Shown one piece after another: positions 28,136 to 54,500 of a stretch of 64,000 nt of DNA (the stretch's first letter is position 1; every line of letters starts with the position of its first letter). Made by a program: the position numbers and the translations under genes. Origin of the DNA: Mastigias papua (Eukaryota > Cnidaria > Scyphozoa > Rhizostomeae > Mastigiidae); contig OZ025268.1 of the NCBI GenBank assembly GCA_964019165.1, positions 466,001 to 530,000 on the forward strand, given 5' to 3'. The notes beneath the pieces are model-generated. The model made no database searches. It was not told where the DNA came from and saw nothing but the letters and a program-made list of their open reading frames with translations.

Positions 28136-30729
28136 GTTCGATCGAACAGAGCGACAATGCATGCTTCGCAGCGGCTCACGCCACATTATATGTTGGCAGA
28201 GGGAGCTAAACGTTGATAAATTAATTAAACTCAAAAAGTCGATAGTAGAGACAAGTGCAAAAATAACTCATCAAAGGCTTGAAGTCAAAGACCATGTCTA
28301 TGTAGGAATGTAACCTGCTCAAAGATATGAAGTGAAATTTGTAAAATAGTAACACTCGTAAGGATAGGGTGTTGCCCTGGTCACTTTCCATCCTTTTCCC
28401 CCATCAAACCAAGTAATTAATTTTGGTATCATATCCAATCTAATCGATTACCTGATAGTTTCCTATCCTTATGGCTAATTCTGATATTATGGCTTCCTTC
28501 CCACCACTGTTGTCCCTCTGATGAATATAATGGGTCACGTGGTAAAAAGTCCGTTCCGTTTGGTATATCAAACAATTTCGCCAAACCTGGCATATCACTG
28601 TGTGCAAGCAAATGAAAAAGATTCCAGACAAATATTTTGTCTTCTATAAGTCTCTTAGCCACAATCAAGTTGTCGGCTCTAATTTGATCTTCTTTCTGAA
28701 AGAGATTAGAGAAGTATTTGAATGAAGACGTGAGATGAGCATTGAGCACTAGTAAGCGTATCTCTTTAAAGGTGCAATTACAAAATCATTTCATATTTCC
28801 ATATTTCTAAATTGGAAAAACCTTTATGATCATCATTTATGATAATCATATTCCAACTTTTGGAATTAAAATTCTCATCATAGCTACGTTTTGAGGTAAA
28901 AATTCTGTTGAATTGAAATTTAAAAGTTTTGCACTTATCATATATTTTATAGAATCCGACTTTCAAGCCCCATTTGAATATTTACTGGGCAGTCTCCTGT
29001 GGATGTCCTAGGTCCTTACTTTGTTCGAGCTGTTCCATTTGCTCAAAGTTTGTAGATGACAATTTTGAAGCAAAATATAATTGTAGATCAATCTCAAACG
29101 ATAAGAAAAGGAAAACAGAAAACTTGATTGGTGTGAGGCCAATGTAGAGGAACTAAGTAGAGCTTAATCTCGTGAATTAATAATTCCAGCCTTGAAAAAT
29201 AATATATAATAGACAATTTAAAGTTGCTGCAGATCATTTGCTCCCGATCTCTAGCACATTTACATGACTCAAAGATGACCAAAAACTTTTCCCAAAGTAG
29301 AAATATGAAGCGAGTTCTTACTCTTGCATGACCTACCTGGATAACTGTCAACAGGGAATCGTAGTAAAATTTTGATTTTGCTGTAAGTAAATTATTGGTA
29401 GGAAAAGAGACTGGTCGTTAGTTCTGGGTTTACTTTCATAGCATGGCTCCTAGACTAGTAGGCTTATTGACTGCAAGATCAAGGTATAGTCCCATAGTAA
29501 AACGTGGCTATCATTGAAATCAAAACATTTGCTATGTTTTCTGCGAGGTTGAACTAGCTGGAAAGATAGAGCATGTATCCAGAAGACATGAATTTATCCT
29601 TCAGGGCATCAATCCCTTTTGTTTCCACCGACGGAATCATGCGACTCTTTCAAAATGATTCTCAGGGTCCAGTTTGTGGAATTGTCACTGTGACGGTTTC
29701 CCTTCTTTTTTGTGTACAGGGTTGCAATGTATTTTCATACTCCCTGCACTTTCGTCTTGTAGTGTATCTGTTCGTTTCAACTTTCAACTGACTATATGTA
29801 ACAAAGGGTATCTAGTGAGCACATTAATTTATGAAGGAAATGCGTTTAAGCACAGATTGATTTTGTAGTTGTGGAAAAGGATGGAAGATCCTATGCTATT
29901 GGATTAGAAATAGTCATTTTCCGAAGACTTCTTCCACCATCCATTTACTTGATGCCTAATTGGCTGGACCTATTCTTTGCCGGCCATAAACAACAAAAAA
30001 CTGCAATCATATAAGTAATAAGTAATAGATATTGCTGCTACCTGTTTGCTATACTAATTATGGCAATGAAACGTTTCTATAGAGAATCATAGAACAATTA
30101 ACATATGTCAATTATGAGGTCATATTACGTAAGCCAATAGCAGTCTCTCGTCACAATATTTTAACTAAATTTGCTATGTTTTACTGCATAACTTAAATAA
30201 CGAGCGCTGCTATATTTCCTGGTCATATCCACTTTCCACATTCTCACTTCTAGGTGTCTGGCGAGAAGTCATGGGATCTTGTTTGTTGAATGCTGTAAAT
30301 CGACAGAATTAAAAATCAAATAGTCTTTACAGACAATATCTTATCTTTCAGGCAACTACTTACAACTTGTTGGAATGGTCACAGTATAGCCAAAAACGTG
30401 TAACTGCGGAGGAGAAAACTATTACGGACTTCCCCATTTCCTTCAAATTCAGGCGCTCTGTATGAGCGAAGCAGCGAAGTAAATGATGACCGGTCACTCT
30501 TTTTTTATCCGGATTTTGCAACAATATCCAGTTATCCCTGATGACTGATCGTTGAAAAGACACCTGTTATACACTGCACAGCAACTTATTGTTTCAAGAA
30601 ATTTGACTTTGGATTGGAGCTGACAGTAGCCAGGCCCAGCGGTGGTGAAATTAGTAAGAGCCCAGCTACACTTCCTGGCTGGTTTAAGAAAGCAGTTTTG
30701 ATAAAAGTAGATGAGAAATCTACACAATT
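28136..30729. promoter_or_regulatory. Divergent intergenic region between amphiphysin (-) and MYO1D (+)
   Basis: 2.6 kb separates the two start codons, which point away from each other, so both promoters should lie here or in unseen upstream UTR exons. I see no convincing TATA element or CpG cluster. The only gene-like signal is the putative minus-strand exon at 28452-28695, described separately. The rest is AT-rich sequence without recognised features. Confidence 0.4.
28452..28695 (-). CDS. Putative internal exon of an unrecognised minus-strand gene
   Basis: A 244-nt open stretch on the minus strand bounded by a good acceptor (TCTCTTTCAG, before 28695) and a good donor (CAG|GTAATC, after 28452). 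It encodes about 81 residues including RADNLIVAKRLIEDKIFVWN and HNIRISHKDRKLS. Codon use and amino-acid composition look protein-like rather than like AT-rich noise. A possible terminal exon at 28298-28314 (acceptor TTTGAGCAG) would close the frame after GYIPT. I do not recognise the family, and no upstream exons could be assigned with confidence. It could also be a fortuitous ORF. Confidence 0.35.
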
Positions 30730-43535
<12,806 letters not shown>

Positions 43536-44589
43536 GCATGTATTTTATGTTTGTTGTCCTTTCACATTCGTCATTATGAATTTGATAGTTTTATAGCAAT
43601 TGATAGTTTATGCATTTCTGGTCGACTTATCTTAATCTTTCTAATCATATTTCAATCCTAAGTTTTTTGTACGGGTCAGATAAGTAAATTCCGGTTCCTT
43701 TTTTCGATTAGTGAACAATTTAACAGTTTAGCAGCTGGCAATTGGCTTCTACATACACTCATTGAAGGCACATTATTCGTACATTAGTTTTCCCCTTTAA
43801 CTCTTATTTGAAATTTATGCTCGATGTTGTCAGAATGACTTAATGTCATGTTGGAGTGATTTTCAGGTTGAGATACGTCATTGCTGCTAAGCAATTTTGA
43901 TGCTTTTCCATTAAAGTTCTATGGTGCCCAGGGTATGTTATACGGAGTGTTGTGCAACGCCCGAGCTCTGTTCGCCAGGGGGTCTGTTATGGGGCAATGG
44001 CGTCATGAGGTTTGTTAATCTGACACTGTGATTTGATAATTTGTTTCTTTGTTATGCCAATACGAGGAAAGGCACATTTATACTGCAAATGCCCGAAAGA
44101 TTCAATTTTCGTCCTTTTTTTAAATTTCATTATCAAAACTAATAAGAATATTGTAGTTACGAATTGAAAGATTTTTCCAGCTTAATTGTTTGACTACTGC
44201 CCTTATGTTCAAATGACCAGCTGTGCATGTCACTGAAATTACATTAGAATATCTTTTAAATGGGAGCATTTTCACTACTAGACTTAGCTCTTCGCTTTTG
44301 TATTTCGAGTAGGATGTACTGAGATTCAAACTGAATTATATTAGCATTTTTTAGACAAGTATTGTCAGATTTCTTGAGTAGTTTTACAAAAACAAAAAAT
44401 GTATTTAGAATTTAAAGCATTTTGTATTCAAAATCATTAGAAATGTACTGCCACTTATAATTACTTTCGATATTTTAATTAGCTTCATTATTATAAATCA
44501 TTTTTCAGCTAGTTATTTTTGATTTAGCTAGGCATCAGCCCAGTCAACAATCACAACAAGGGTATGGTACTCAATTATATTTGAAAAGT
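43536..44589. other. MYO1D 3' flank; nothing recognised
   Basis: AT-rich sequence downstream of the MYO1D stop. The clearest polyadenylation-like hexamer is ATTAAA near 43911. No gene, RNA or transposon signature was seen before the Penelope fragment. Confidence 0.5.
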
Positions 44590-44975
44590 CTGTTGGTACT
44601 ACAGAACTTCACTATAGCACGAAAAAGCGGGAACATTCTTTTAGCATACTGAAAGCTTTTTCGTCCGACACTCGTCAGAGTACGAAACGTCGGATAGCGA
44701 CCGAAAGGTGAACCGAAATGTATAGCCAGATGCGGGTACACGTGACATAATGAATAATACGTCTATCTGGGCCTATGATTGGCCAATTAGGTCCTATTCA
44801 CTGTTGTTTACTTGAAGAGTCCAAGTGAGACAACGAATTCTTTTTGTTTACACAAGACTGGGTTTTGAGTCTTAATGTAAACTGATTCCAAAACACTTAA
44901 GTGACAGGACGATCTTGCCGATTCTCAGTTACATTTCATACTGCCTAAAGGTATTGCTGCAAGTTTTTATAGAAA
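44582..44975 (-). pseudogene. 5'-truncated Penelope-like element: C-terminal ORF plus terminal repeat
   Basis: On the minus strand the translation contains HLSVLESVYIKTQNPVLCKQ followed by KEFVVSLGLFK and TAA at 44808-44810, the characteristic C-terminal end of Penelope-like polyproteins. Upstream of this (about 44880-44975) the homology continues with in-frame stops. Downstream lies the terminal repeat with a hammerhead motif (44644-44684). It ends in 56 bp (44583-44638) that exactly match, in inverted orientation, the segment at 11113-11168 inside the other copy. This copy lacks the MITE found in the PDIA5 intron. Confidence 0.85.
44644..44684 (-). ncRNA. Type I hammerhead ribozyme motif, minimal form
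   Basis: Read on the minus strand from 44684: helix I strand CGTACT, core CTGACGA, short helix II GTGTCGGAC, core GAAA, a minimal helix III (AAGCTTT), C17 at 44651 with predicted cleavage after it, and helix I return strand AGTATG. All core positions match the CUGANGA/GAAA/UH consensus. Helix I forms six pairs, one of them G-U where the copy at 10071 has A-U. Very short helices II and III are typical of retroelement hammerheads, which usually act as dimers. Activity is inferred. Confidence 0.75.
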
Positions 44976-45530
44976 ATCCCTCCTTCTTTCTTAATTACAA
45001 CTGAACTACTGGGCTTCATCCATGGTATGACATTTCAGATGTACTGAATTTTCTTCCAAGGTGTTCTTTAGCAGTATACCAAGTTCATATATTAATGTTT
45101 TTAAATATATCGCAAATTCACACATTGACATGTTTGTTATCATCTTTTATAGCTAAACGCCCTTTACTGGTTAAGCACTTTCTTATGGTTAGACACCCTT
45201 TAATGATTAGACACCCCTTTATGCTTACTCGCCATTTTGTGGTCGGACGCCCTTTTTCATTCCTGCAAACAGTTTTGCGCATACTATTTACCTTTTGTCG
45301 TTAACAAAGGACACACCTCACCACCGTACTACTTTAATCTGATATCTGACTTGACTTTTTACTTTCTTACGCATGAATGCAATATCTAGGAAACGATATG
45401 AGGATTCAACATGTTATTCTTCTTATTCCTAATACAAATCTTCTCCAACATCCTGTCTTTCTTTTGGTCACGCTGCCTTACAACTAGGAACCAACACACA
45501 AATCAACTCACAACCACTTTCTTCGCACCA
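44976..45530. other. Region before the satellite; short degenerate repeats only
   Basis: At about 45155-45260 there are several irregular copies of an 18-20-bp phrase around GGTTAGACACCCTTT (AAACGCCCTTT, AGACACCCTTT, AGACACCCCTTT, GGACGCCCTTT). The remainder is unremarkable AT-rich sequence. The first satellite monomer begins at 45531. Confidence 0.5.
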
Positions 45531-48500
45531 TTTTTTGGCCAACATTGGCTCATGCGTCATCACTTTTCAATGTTCAATCAAAATCGATCGATTTCAATTC
45601 TGGTCATTTTTCGGCAAAATACCACGGCTATAGGCTTACTTTTTCGGCAAAATTGGCTCATTTTCATCACTTTTCAATGTTCAATCAAAATCGATTGATT
45701 TCAATTCTGGTCATTTTTGGGCAAAGTACCAAGGCTATAGCCTTACTTTTTGGCCAGAATTGGCCCATTTTCATCACTTTTCAATGTTCAATCAAAATCG
45801 ATCGATTTCAATTCTGGTCATTTTTGGGCAAAATACCAAGGCTATAGCCTTACTTTCTGGCCAAAAGTGGCTCATTTTCATCACTTTTCAATGTTCAATC
45901 AAAATCCATCGATTTCAATTCTGGTCATTTTTGGGCAAAATACCAAGGCTATAGCCTTACTTTCTGGCCAAAAGTGGCTCATTTTCATCACTTTTCAATG
46001 TTCAATCAAAATCGATCGATTTCAATTCTGGTCATTTGTGGGCAAAATACCAAGGCTATAGCCTTACTTTTTGGCCAAAATTGGCTCATGCATCATCACT
46101 TTTCAATGTTCAATCAAAATCGATCGATTTCAATTCTGGTCATTTTTGGGCACAGTACCAAGGCTATAGCCTTACTTTTCGGCCAAAATTGGTTCATTTT
46201 CATCACTTTTCAATGTTCAATCAAAATCGATCGATGTCAATTCTGGTCATTTTTGGGCAAAATACCAAGGCTATAGCCTTACTGTTTGGCCAACATTGGC
46301 TCATTTTCATCACTTTTCAAAGTTCAATCAAAATCCATCGATTTCAATTCTGGTCATTTTTGGGCAAAATACCAAGGCTATAGCCTTACTTTTTGGCCAA
46401 AATTGGCTCATTTTCATCACTTGTCAATGTTCAATCAAAATCGATCGATTTCAATTCTGGTCATTTTTGGGCAAAATACCAAGGCTATAGCCTTACTTTT
46501 TGGCCAAAATTGGTTCATTTGTCATCACTTTTCAATGTTCAATCAAAATCCATCGATTTCAATTCTGGTCATTTTTGGGCAAAATACCAAGGCTATAGCC
46601 TTACTGTTTGGCCAACATTGGCTCATGCGTCATCACTTTTCAATGTTCAATCAAAATCCATCGATTTCAATTCTGGTCATTTTTGGGCAAAATACCAAGG
46701 CTATAGCCTTACTTTCTGGCCAGAATTGGCTCATTTTCATCACTTTTCAATGTTCAATCAAAATCGATTGATTTCAATTCTGGTCATTTTTGGGCAAAGT
46801 ACCAAGGCTATAGCCTTACTTTTTGGCCAAAAGTGGTTCATTTTCATCACTTTTCAATGTTCAATCAAAATCGATCGATGTCAATTCTGGTCATTTTTGG
46901 GCAAAATACCAAGGCTATAGCATTACTGTTTGGCCAACATTGGCTCATTTTCATCACTTTTCAAAGTTCAATCAAAATCCATCGATTTCAATTCTGGTCA
47001 TGTTTGGGCAAAATACCAAGGCTATAGCCTTACTTTTTGGCCAAAAGTGGTTCATTTTCATCACTTTTCAATGTTCAATCAAAATCCGTCGATTTCAATT
47101 CTGGTCATTTTTGGGCAAAATACCAAGGCTGTAGCCTTACTTTTTCGGCAAAATTGGCTCATTTGTCATCACTTTTCAATGTTCAATCAAAATCGATCGA
47201 TTTCAATTCTGGTTATTTTTGGGGAAAATACCAAGGCTATAGCCTTACTTTTTGGCCAAAATTGGTTCATTTTCATCACTTTTCAATGTTCAATCAAAAT
47301 CGATCGATTTCAATTCTGGTCATTTTTGGGCAAAATACCAAGGCTATAGCCTTACTTTCTGGCCAGAATTGGCTCATTTTCATCACTTTTCAAAGTTCAA
47401 TCAAAATCCATCGATTTCAATTCTGGTCATTTTAGGGCAAAATACCAAGGCTATAGCCTTACCTTTTGGCCAAAATTGGTTCATTTTCATCACTTTTCAA
47501 TGTTCAATCAAAATCGATCGATTTCAATTCTGGTCATTTCTGGGCAAATTACCAAGGCTATAGCCTTACTTTCTGGCCAGAATTGGCTCATTTTCATCAC
47601 TTTTCAATGTTCAATCAAAATCCACCGATGTCAATTCTGGTCAATTTTGGGCAAAATACCAAGGCTATAGCCTTACTTTTTGGCCAGAATTGGTTCATTT
47701 TCATCACTTTTCAATGTTCAATCAAAATCGATCGATTTCAATTCTGGTCATTTCTGGGCAAAATACCAAGGCTATAGCCTTACTTTCTGGCCAGAATTGG
47801 CTCATTGTCATCACTTTTCAATGTTCAATCAAAATCGATCGATTTCAATTCTGGTCATTTTTGGGCAAAATACCAAGGCTATAGCCTTACCTTTTGGCCA
47901 AAATTGGTTCATTTGTCATCACTTTTCAATGTTCAATCAAAATCGATCGATTTCACTTCTGGTCATTTTTGGGCAAAATACCAAGTCTATAGCCTTACTT
48001 TTTGGCCAAAATTGGTTCATTTTCATCACTTTTCAATGTTCAATCAAAATCCGTTGATTTCAATTCTGCTCATTTTTGGGCAACATACCAAGGCTATAGC
48101 CTTACTTTCTGGCCAGAATTGGCTCATTTTCATCACTTTTCAATGTTCAATCAAAATCCATCGATTTCAATTCTGGTCATTTTTGGGCAAAATACCAAGG
48201 CTATAGCCTTACTTTTTGGCCAAAATTGGTTCATTTGTCATCACCTTTCAATGTTCAATCAAAATCGATCGATTTCAATTCTGGTCATTTTTGGGCAAAA
48301 TACCAAGGCTATAGCCTTACTTTCTGGCCAGAATTGGCTCATTTTCATCACTTTTCAATGTTCAATCAAAATCGATTGATTTCAATTCTGGTCATTTTTG
48401 GGCAAAGTACCAAGGCTATAGCCTTACTTTTTGGCCAAAAGTGGTTCATTTTCATCACTTTTCAATGTTCAATCAAAATCGATCGATTTCAATTCTGGTC

Positions 48501-51500
48501 ATTTCTGGGCAAAATACCAAGGCTATAGCCTTACTTTCTGGCCAGAATTGGCTCATTTGTCATCACTTTTCAATGTTCAATCAAAATCGATCGATTTCAA
48601 TTCTGGTCATTTGTGGGCAAAATACCAAGGCTATAGCCTTACTTTTTGGCCAAAATTGGTTCATTTTCATCACTTTTCAATGTTCAATCAAAATCCGTCG
48701 ATTTCAATTCTGGTCATTTTTGGGCAAAATACCAAGGCTATAGCCTTACTTTCTGGCCAGATTTGGCTCATTTTCATCACTTTTCAATGTTCAATCAAAA
48801 TCGATCGATTTCAATTCTGGTCATTTTTGGGCAAACTACCAAGGCTATAGCCTTACTTTTTGGCCACAATTGGTTCATTTTCATCACTTTTCAATGTTCA
48901 ATCAAAATCGATCGATTTCAATTCTGGTCATTTTTGGGCAAAATACCAAGGCTATAGCCTTACTTTTTGGCCACAATTGGTTCATTTTCATCACTTTTCA
49001 ATGTTCAATCAAAATCGATCGATTACACTTCTGGTCATTTCTGGGCAAAATACCAAGGCTATAGCCTTACTTTCTGGCCAGAATTGGCTCATTTTCATCA
49101 CTTTTCAATGTTCAATCAAAATCGATCGATTTCAATTCTGGTCATTTTTGGGCAAGATACCAAGGCTATAGCCTTACTTTCTGGCCAAAATTGGCTCATT
49201 TGTCATCACTATTCAATGTTCAATCAAAATCGATCGATTTCAATTCTGGTCATTTTTGGGCAAAGTACCAAGGCTATAGCCTTACTTTTTGGCCAAAAGT
49301 GGTTCATTTTCATCACTTTTCAATGTTCAATCAAAATCGATCGATGTCAATTCTAGTCATTTTTGGGCAAAATACCAAGGCTATAGCATTACTGTTTGGC
49401 CAACATTGGCTCATTTTCATCACTTTTCAAAGTTCAATCAAAATCCATCGATTTCAATTCTGGTCATTTTAGGGCAAAATACCAAGGCTATAGCCTTACC
49501 TTTTGGCCAAAAGTGGTTCATTTTCATCACTTTTCAATGTTCAATCAAAATCGATCGATTTCAATTCTGGTCATTTCTGGCAAATTACCAAGGCTATAGC
49601 CTTACTTTCTGGCCAGAATTGGCTCATGTTCATCACTTTTCAATGTTCAATCAAAATCCACCGATTTCAATTCTGGTCATTTTTGGGCAAAATACCAAGG
49701 CTATAGCCTTACTTTTTGGCCAAAATTGGTTCATTTTCATCACCTTTCAATGTTCAATCAAAATCGATCGATTTCAATTCTTGTCATTTCTGGGCAAAAT
49801 ACCAAGGCTATAGCCTTACTTTCTGGCCAGAATTGGCTCATTGTCATCACTTTTCAATGTTCAATCAAAATCGATCGATTTCAATTCTGGTCATTTTTGG
49901 GCAAAATACCAAGGCTATAGCCTTACTTTTTGGCCAAAATTGGTTCATTTGTCATCACTTTTCAATCTTCAATCAAAATCGATCGATTTCACTTCTGGTC
50001 ATTTTTGGGCAAAATACCAAGTCTATAGCCTTGCTTTTTGGCCAAAATTGGTTCATTTTCATCACTTTTCAATGTTCAATCAAAATCCGTTGATTTCAAT
50101 TCTGCTCATTTTTGGGCAAAATACCAAGGCTATAGCCTTACTTTCTGGCCAGAATTGGCTCATTTTCATCACTTTTCAATGTTCAATCAAAATCCATCGA
50201 TGTCAATTCTGGTCATTTTTGGGCAAAATACCAAGGCTATAGCCTTACTTTTTGGCCAAAATCGGTTCATTTGTCATCACTTTTCAATGTGCAATCAAAA
50301 TCGATCGATTTCAATTCTGGTCATTTTTGGGCAAAATACCAAGGCTATAGCCTTACTTTCTGGCCAGAATTGGCTCATTGTCATCACTTTTCAATGTTCA
50401 ATCAAAATCGATCGATTTCAATTCTGGTCATTTTTGGGCAAAATACCAAGGCTATAGCCTTACCTTTTGGCCAAAATTGGTTCATTTGTCATCACTTTTC
50501 AATGTTCAATCAAAATCGATCGATTTCACTTCTGGTCATTTTTGGGCAAAATACCAAGTCTATAGCCTTACTTTTTGGCCAAAATTGGTTCATTTTCATC
50601 ACTTTTCAATGTTCAATCAAAATCCGTTGATGTCAATTCTGGTCATTTTTGGGCAAAATACCAAGGCTATAGCCTTACTTTCTGGCCAGAATTGGCTCAT
50701 TTTCATCACTTTTCAATGTTCAATCAAAATCCATCGATTTCAATTCTGGTCATTTTTGGGCAAAATACCAAGGCTATAGCCTTACCTTTTGGCCAAAATT
50801 GGTTCATTTGTCATCACTTTTCAATGTTCAATCAAAATCGATCGATTTCACTTCTGGTCATTTTTGTGCAAAATACCAAGTCTATAGCCTTACTTTTTGG
50901 CCAAAATTGGTTCATTTTCATCACTTTTCAATGTTCAATCAAAATCCGTTGATGTCAATTCTGGTCATTTTTGGGCAAAATACCAAGGCTATAGCCTTAC
51001 TTTCTGGCCAGAATTGGCTCATTTTCATCACTTTTCAATGTTCAATCAAAATCCATCGATTTCAATTCTGGTCATTTTTGGGCAAAATACCAAGGCTATA
51101 GCCTTACTTTTTGGCCAAAATTGGTTCATTTGTCATCACTTTTCAATGTTCAATCAAAATCGATCGATTTCAATTCTGGTCATTTTTGGGCAAAATACCA
51201 AGGCTATAGCCTTACTTTCTGGCCAGAATTGGCTCACTTTCATCACTTTTCAATGTTCAATCAAAATCGATTGATTTCAATTCTGGTCATTTTTGGGCAA
51301 AGTACCAAGGCTATAGCCTTACTTTTTGGCCAAAAGTGGTTCATTTTCATCACTTTTCAATGTTCAATCAAAATCGATCGATTTCAATTCTGGTCATTTC
51401 TGGGCAAAATACCAAGGCTATAGCCTTACTTTCTGGCCAGAATTGGCTCATTTGTCATCACTTTTCAATGTTCAATCAAAATTCATCGATGTCAATTCTG

Positions 51501-54500
51501 GTCATTTTTGGGCAAAATACCAAGGCTATAGCCTTACTTTTTGGCCAAAATCGGTTCATTTGTCATCACTTTTCAATGTTCAATCAAAATCGATCGATTT
51601 CAATTCTGGTCATTTTTGGGCAAAATACCAAGGCTATAGCCTTACCTTCTGGCCAGAATTGGCTCATTTGTCATCACTTTTCAATGTTCAATCAAAATCC
51701 ATCGATTTCAATTCTGGTCATTTTTGGGCAAAATACCAAGGCTATAGCCTTTTTTTTTTGGCCAAAATTGGTTCATATGTCATCACTTTTCAATGTTCAA
51801 TCAAAATCGATCGATTTCAATTCTGGTCATTTCTGGGCAAAATACCAAGGCTATAGCCTTACTTTCTGGCCAGAATTGGCTCATTTTCATCACTTTTCAA
51901 TGTTCAAGCAAAATCCATCGAGTTCAATTCTGGTCATGTTTGGGCAAAATACCAAGGCTATAGCCTTACTTTTTGGCCAAAATTGGTTCATTTTCATCAC
52001 TTTTCAATGTTCATTCAAACTCGATCGATTTCAATTCTGGTCATTTCTTGGCAAAATACCAAGGCTATAGCCTTACTTTCTGGCCAGAATTGGCTCATTT
52101 TCATCACTTTTCAATGTTCAATCAAAATCCATCGATTTCAATTCTGGTCATTTTTGGGCAAAATACCAAGGCTATAGCCTTACCTTTTGGCCAAAATTGG
52201 TTCATTTGTCATCACTTTTCAATGTTCAATCAAAATCGATCGATTTCAATTCTGGTCATTTGTGGGCAAAATACCAAGGCTATAGCCTTACTTTTTGGCC
52301 AAAATTGGTTCATTTTCATCACTTTTCAATGTTCAATCAAAATCCATCGATTTCAATTCTGGTCATTTTTGGGCAAAATACCAAGGCTATAGCCTTATAT
52401 TTGGCCAAACTTGGTTTATTTTCATCACTTTTCAATGTTCAATCAAAATCGATCGATTTCAATTCTGGTCATTTTTGGGCAAAATACCAAGGCTATAGCC
52501 TTACTTTCTGGCCAGAATTGGCTCATTTTCATCACTTTTCAATGTTCAATCAAAATCCATCGATTTCAATTCTGGTCATTTTTGGGCAAAATACCAAGGC
52601 TATAGCCTTACTTTTTGGCCAAAATCGGTTCATTTGTCATCACTTTTCAATGTTCAATCAAAATCGATCGATTTCAATTCTGGTCATTTTTGGGCAAAAT
52701 ACCAAGGCTATAGCCTTACCTTCTGGCCAGAATTGGCTCATTTGTCATCACTTTTCAATGTTCAATCAAAATCCATCGATTTCAATTCTGGTCATTTTTG
52801 GGCAAAATACCAAGGCTATAGCCTTACCTTTTGGCCAAAATTGGTTCATTTGTCATCACTTTTCAATGTTCAATCAAAATCGATCGATTTCAATTCTGGT
52901 CATTTGTGGGCAAAATACCAAGGCTATAGCCTTACTTTTTGGCCAAAATTGGTTCATTTTCATCACTTTTCAATGTTCAATCAAAATCCATCGATTTCAA
53001 TTCTGGTCATTTTTGGGCAAAATACCAAGGCTATAGCCTTATATTTGGCCAAACTTGGTTTATTTTCATCACTTTTCAATGTTCAATCAAAATCGATCGA
53101 TTTCAATTCTGATCATTGTTGGGCAAAATACCAAGGCTATAGCCTTACTTTTTGGCCAAATTTGGTTCATTTTCATCACTTTTCAATGTTAAATCAAAAT
53201 CGATCGATTTCAATTCTGGTCATTTCTGGGCAAAATACCAAGGCTATAGCCTTACTTTCTGGCCAGAATTGGCTCATTTTCATCACTTTTCAATGTTCAA
53301 TCAAAATCCATCGATTTCAATTCTGGTCATTTTTGGGCAAAATACCAAGGCTATAGCCTTACCTTTTGGCCAAAATTGGTTCATTTTCATCACTTTTCAA
53401 TGTTCAATCAAAATCGATCGATTTCAATTCTGGTCATTTTTGGGCAAAATACCAAGGCTATAGCCTTACTTTTTGGCCAAAATTGGTTCATTTGTCATCA
53501 CTTTTCAATGTTCAATCAAAATCGATCGATTTCAATTCTGGTCATTTTTGGGCAAAATACCAAGGCTATAGCCTTACCTTTTGGCCAAAATTGGTTCATT
53601 TGTCATCACTTTTCAATGTTCAATCAAAATCGATCGATTTCAATTCTGGTCATGTTTGGGCAAAATACCAAGGCTATAGCCTTACTTTCTGGCCAGAATT
53701 GGCTCATTTTCATCACTTTTCAATGTTCAATCAAAATCCATCGATTTCAATTCTGGTCATTTTTGGGCAAAATACCAAGGCTATAGCCTTACCTTTTGGC
53801 CAAAATTGGTTCATATGTCATCACTTTTCAATGTTCAATCAAAATCGATCGATTTCAATTCTGGTCAGTTTTGGGCAAAATACCAAGGCTATAGCCTTAC
53901 TTTCTGGCCAGAATTGGCTCATTTTCATCACTTTTCAATGTTCAATCAAAATCGATCGATTTCAATTCTGGTCATTTTTGGGCAAAATACCAAGGCTATA
54001 GCCTTACTTTTTGGCCAAAAGTGGTTCATTTTCATCACTTTTCAATGTTCAATCAAAATCGATCGATTTCAATTCTGGTCATTTCTGGGCAAAATACCAA
54101 GGCTATAGCCTTACTTTCTGGCCAGAATTGGCTCATTTTCATCACCTTTCAATGTTCAATCAAAATCCATCGATTTCAATTCTGGTCATTTCTGGGCAAA
54201 ATACCAAGGCTATAGCCTTACTTTCTGGCGAGAATTGGTTCATTTTCATCACTTTTCAATGTTCAATCAAAATCGATCGATTTCAATTCTGGTCATTTTT
54301 GGGCAAAATACCAAGGCTATAGCCTTACTTTTTGGCCAAAATTGGTTCATTTGTCATCACTTTTCAATGTTCAATCAAAATCGATCGATTTCAATTCTGG
54401 TCATTTCTGGGCAAAATACCAAGGCTATAGCCTTACTTTCTGGCCAGAATTGGCTCATTTTCATCACTTTTCAATGTTCAATCAAAATCCATCGATTTCA

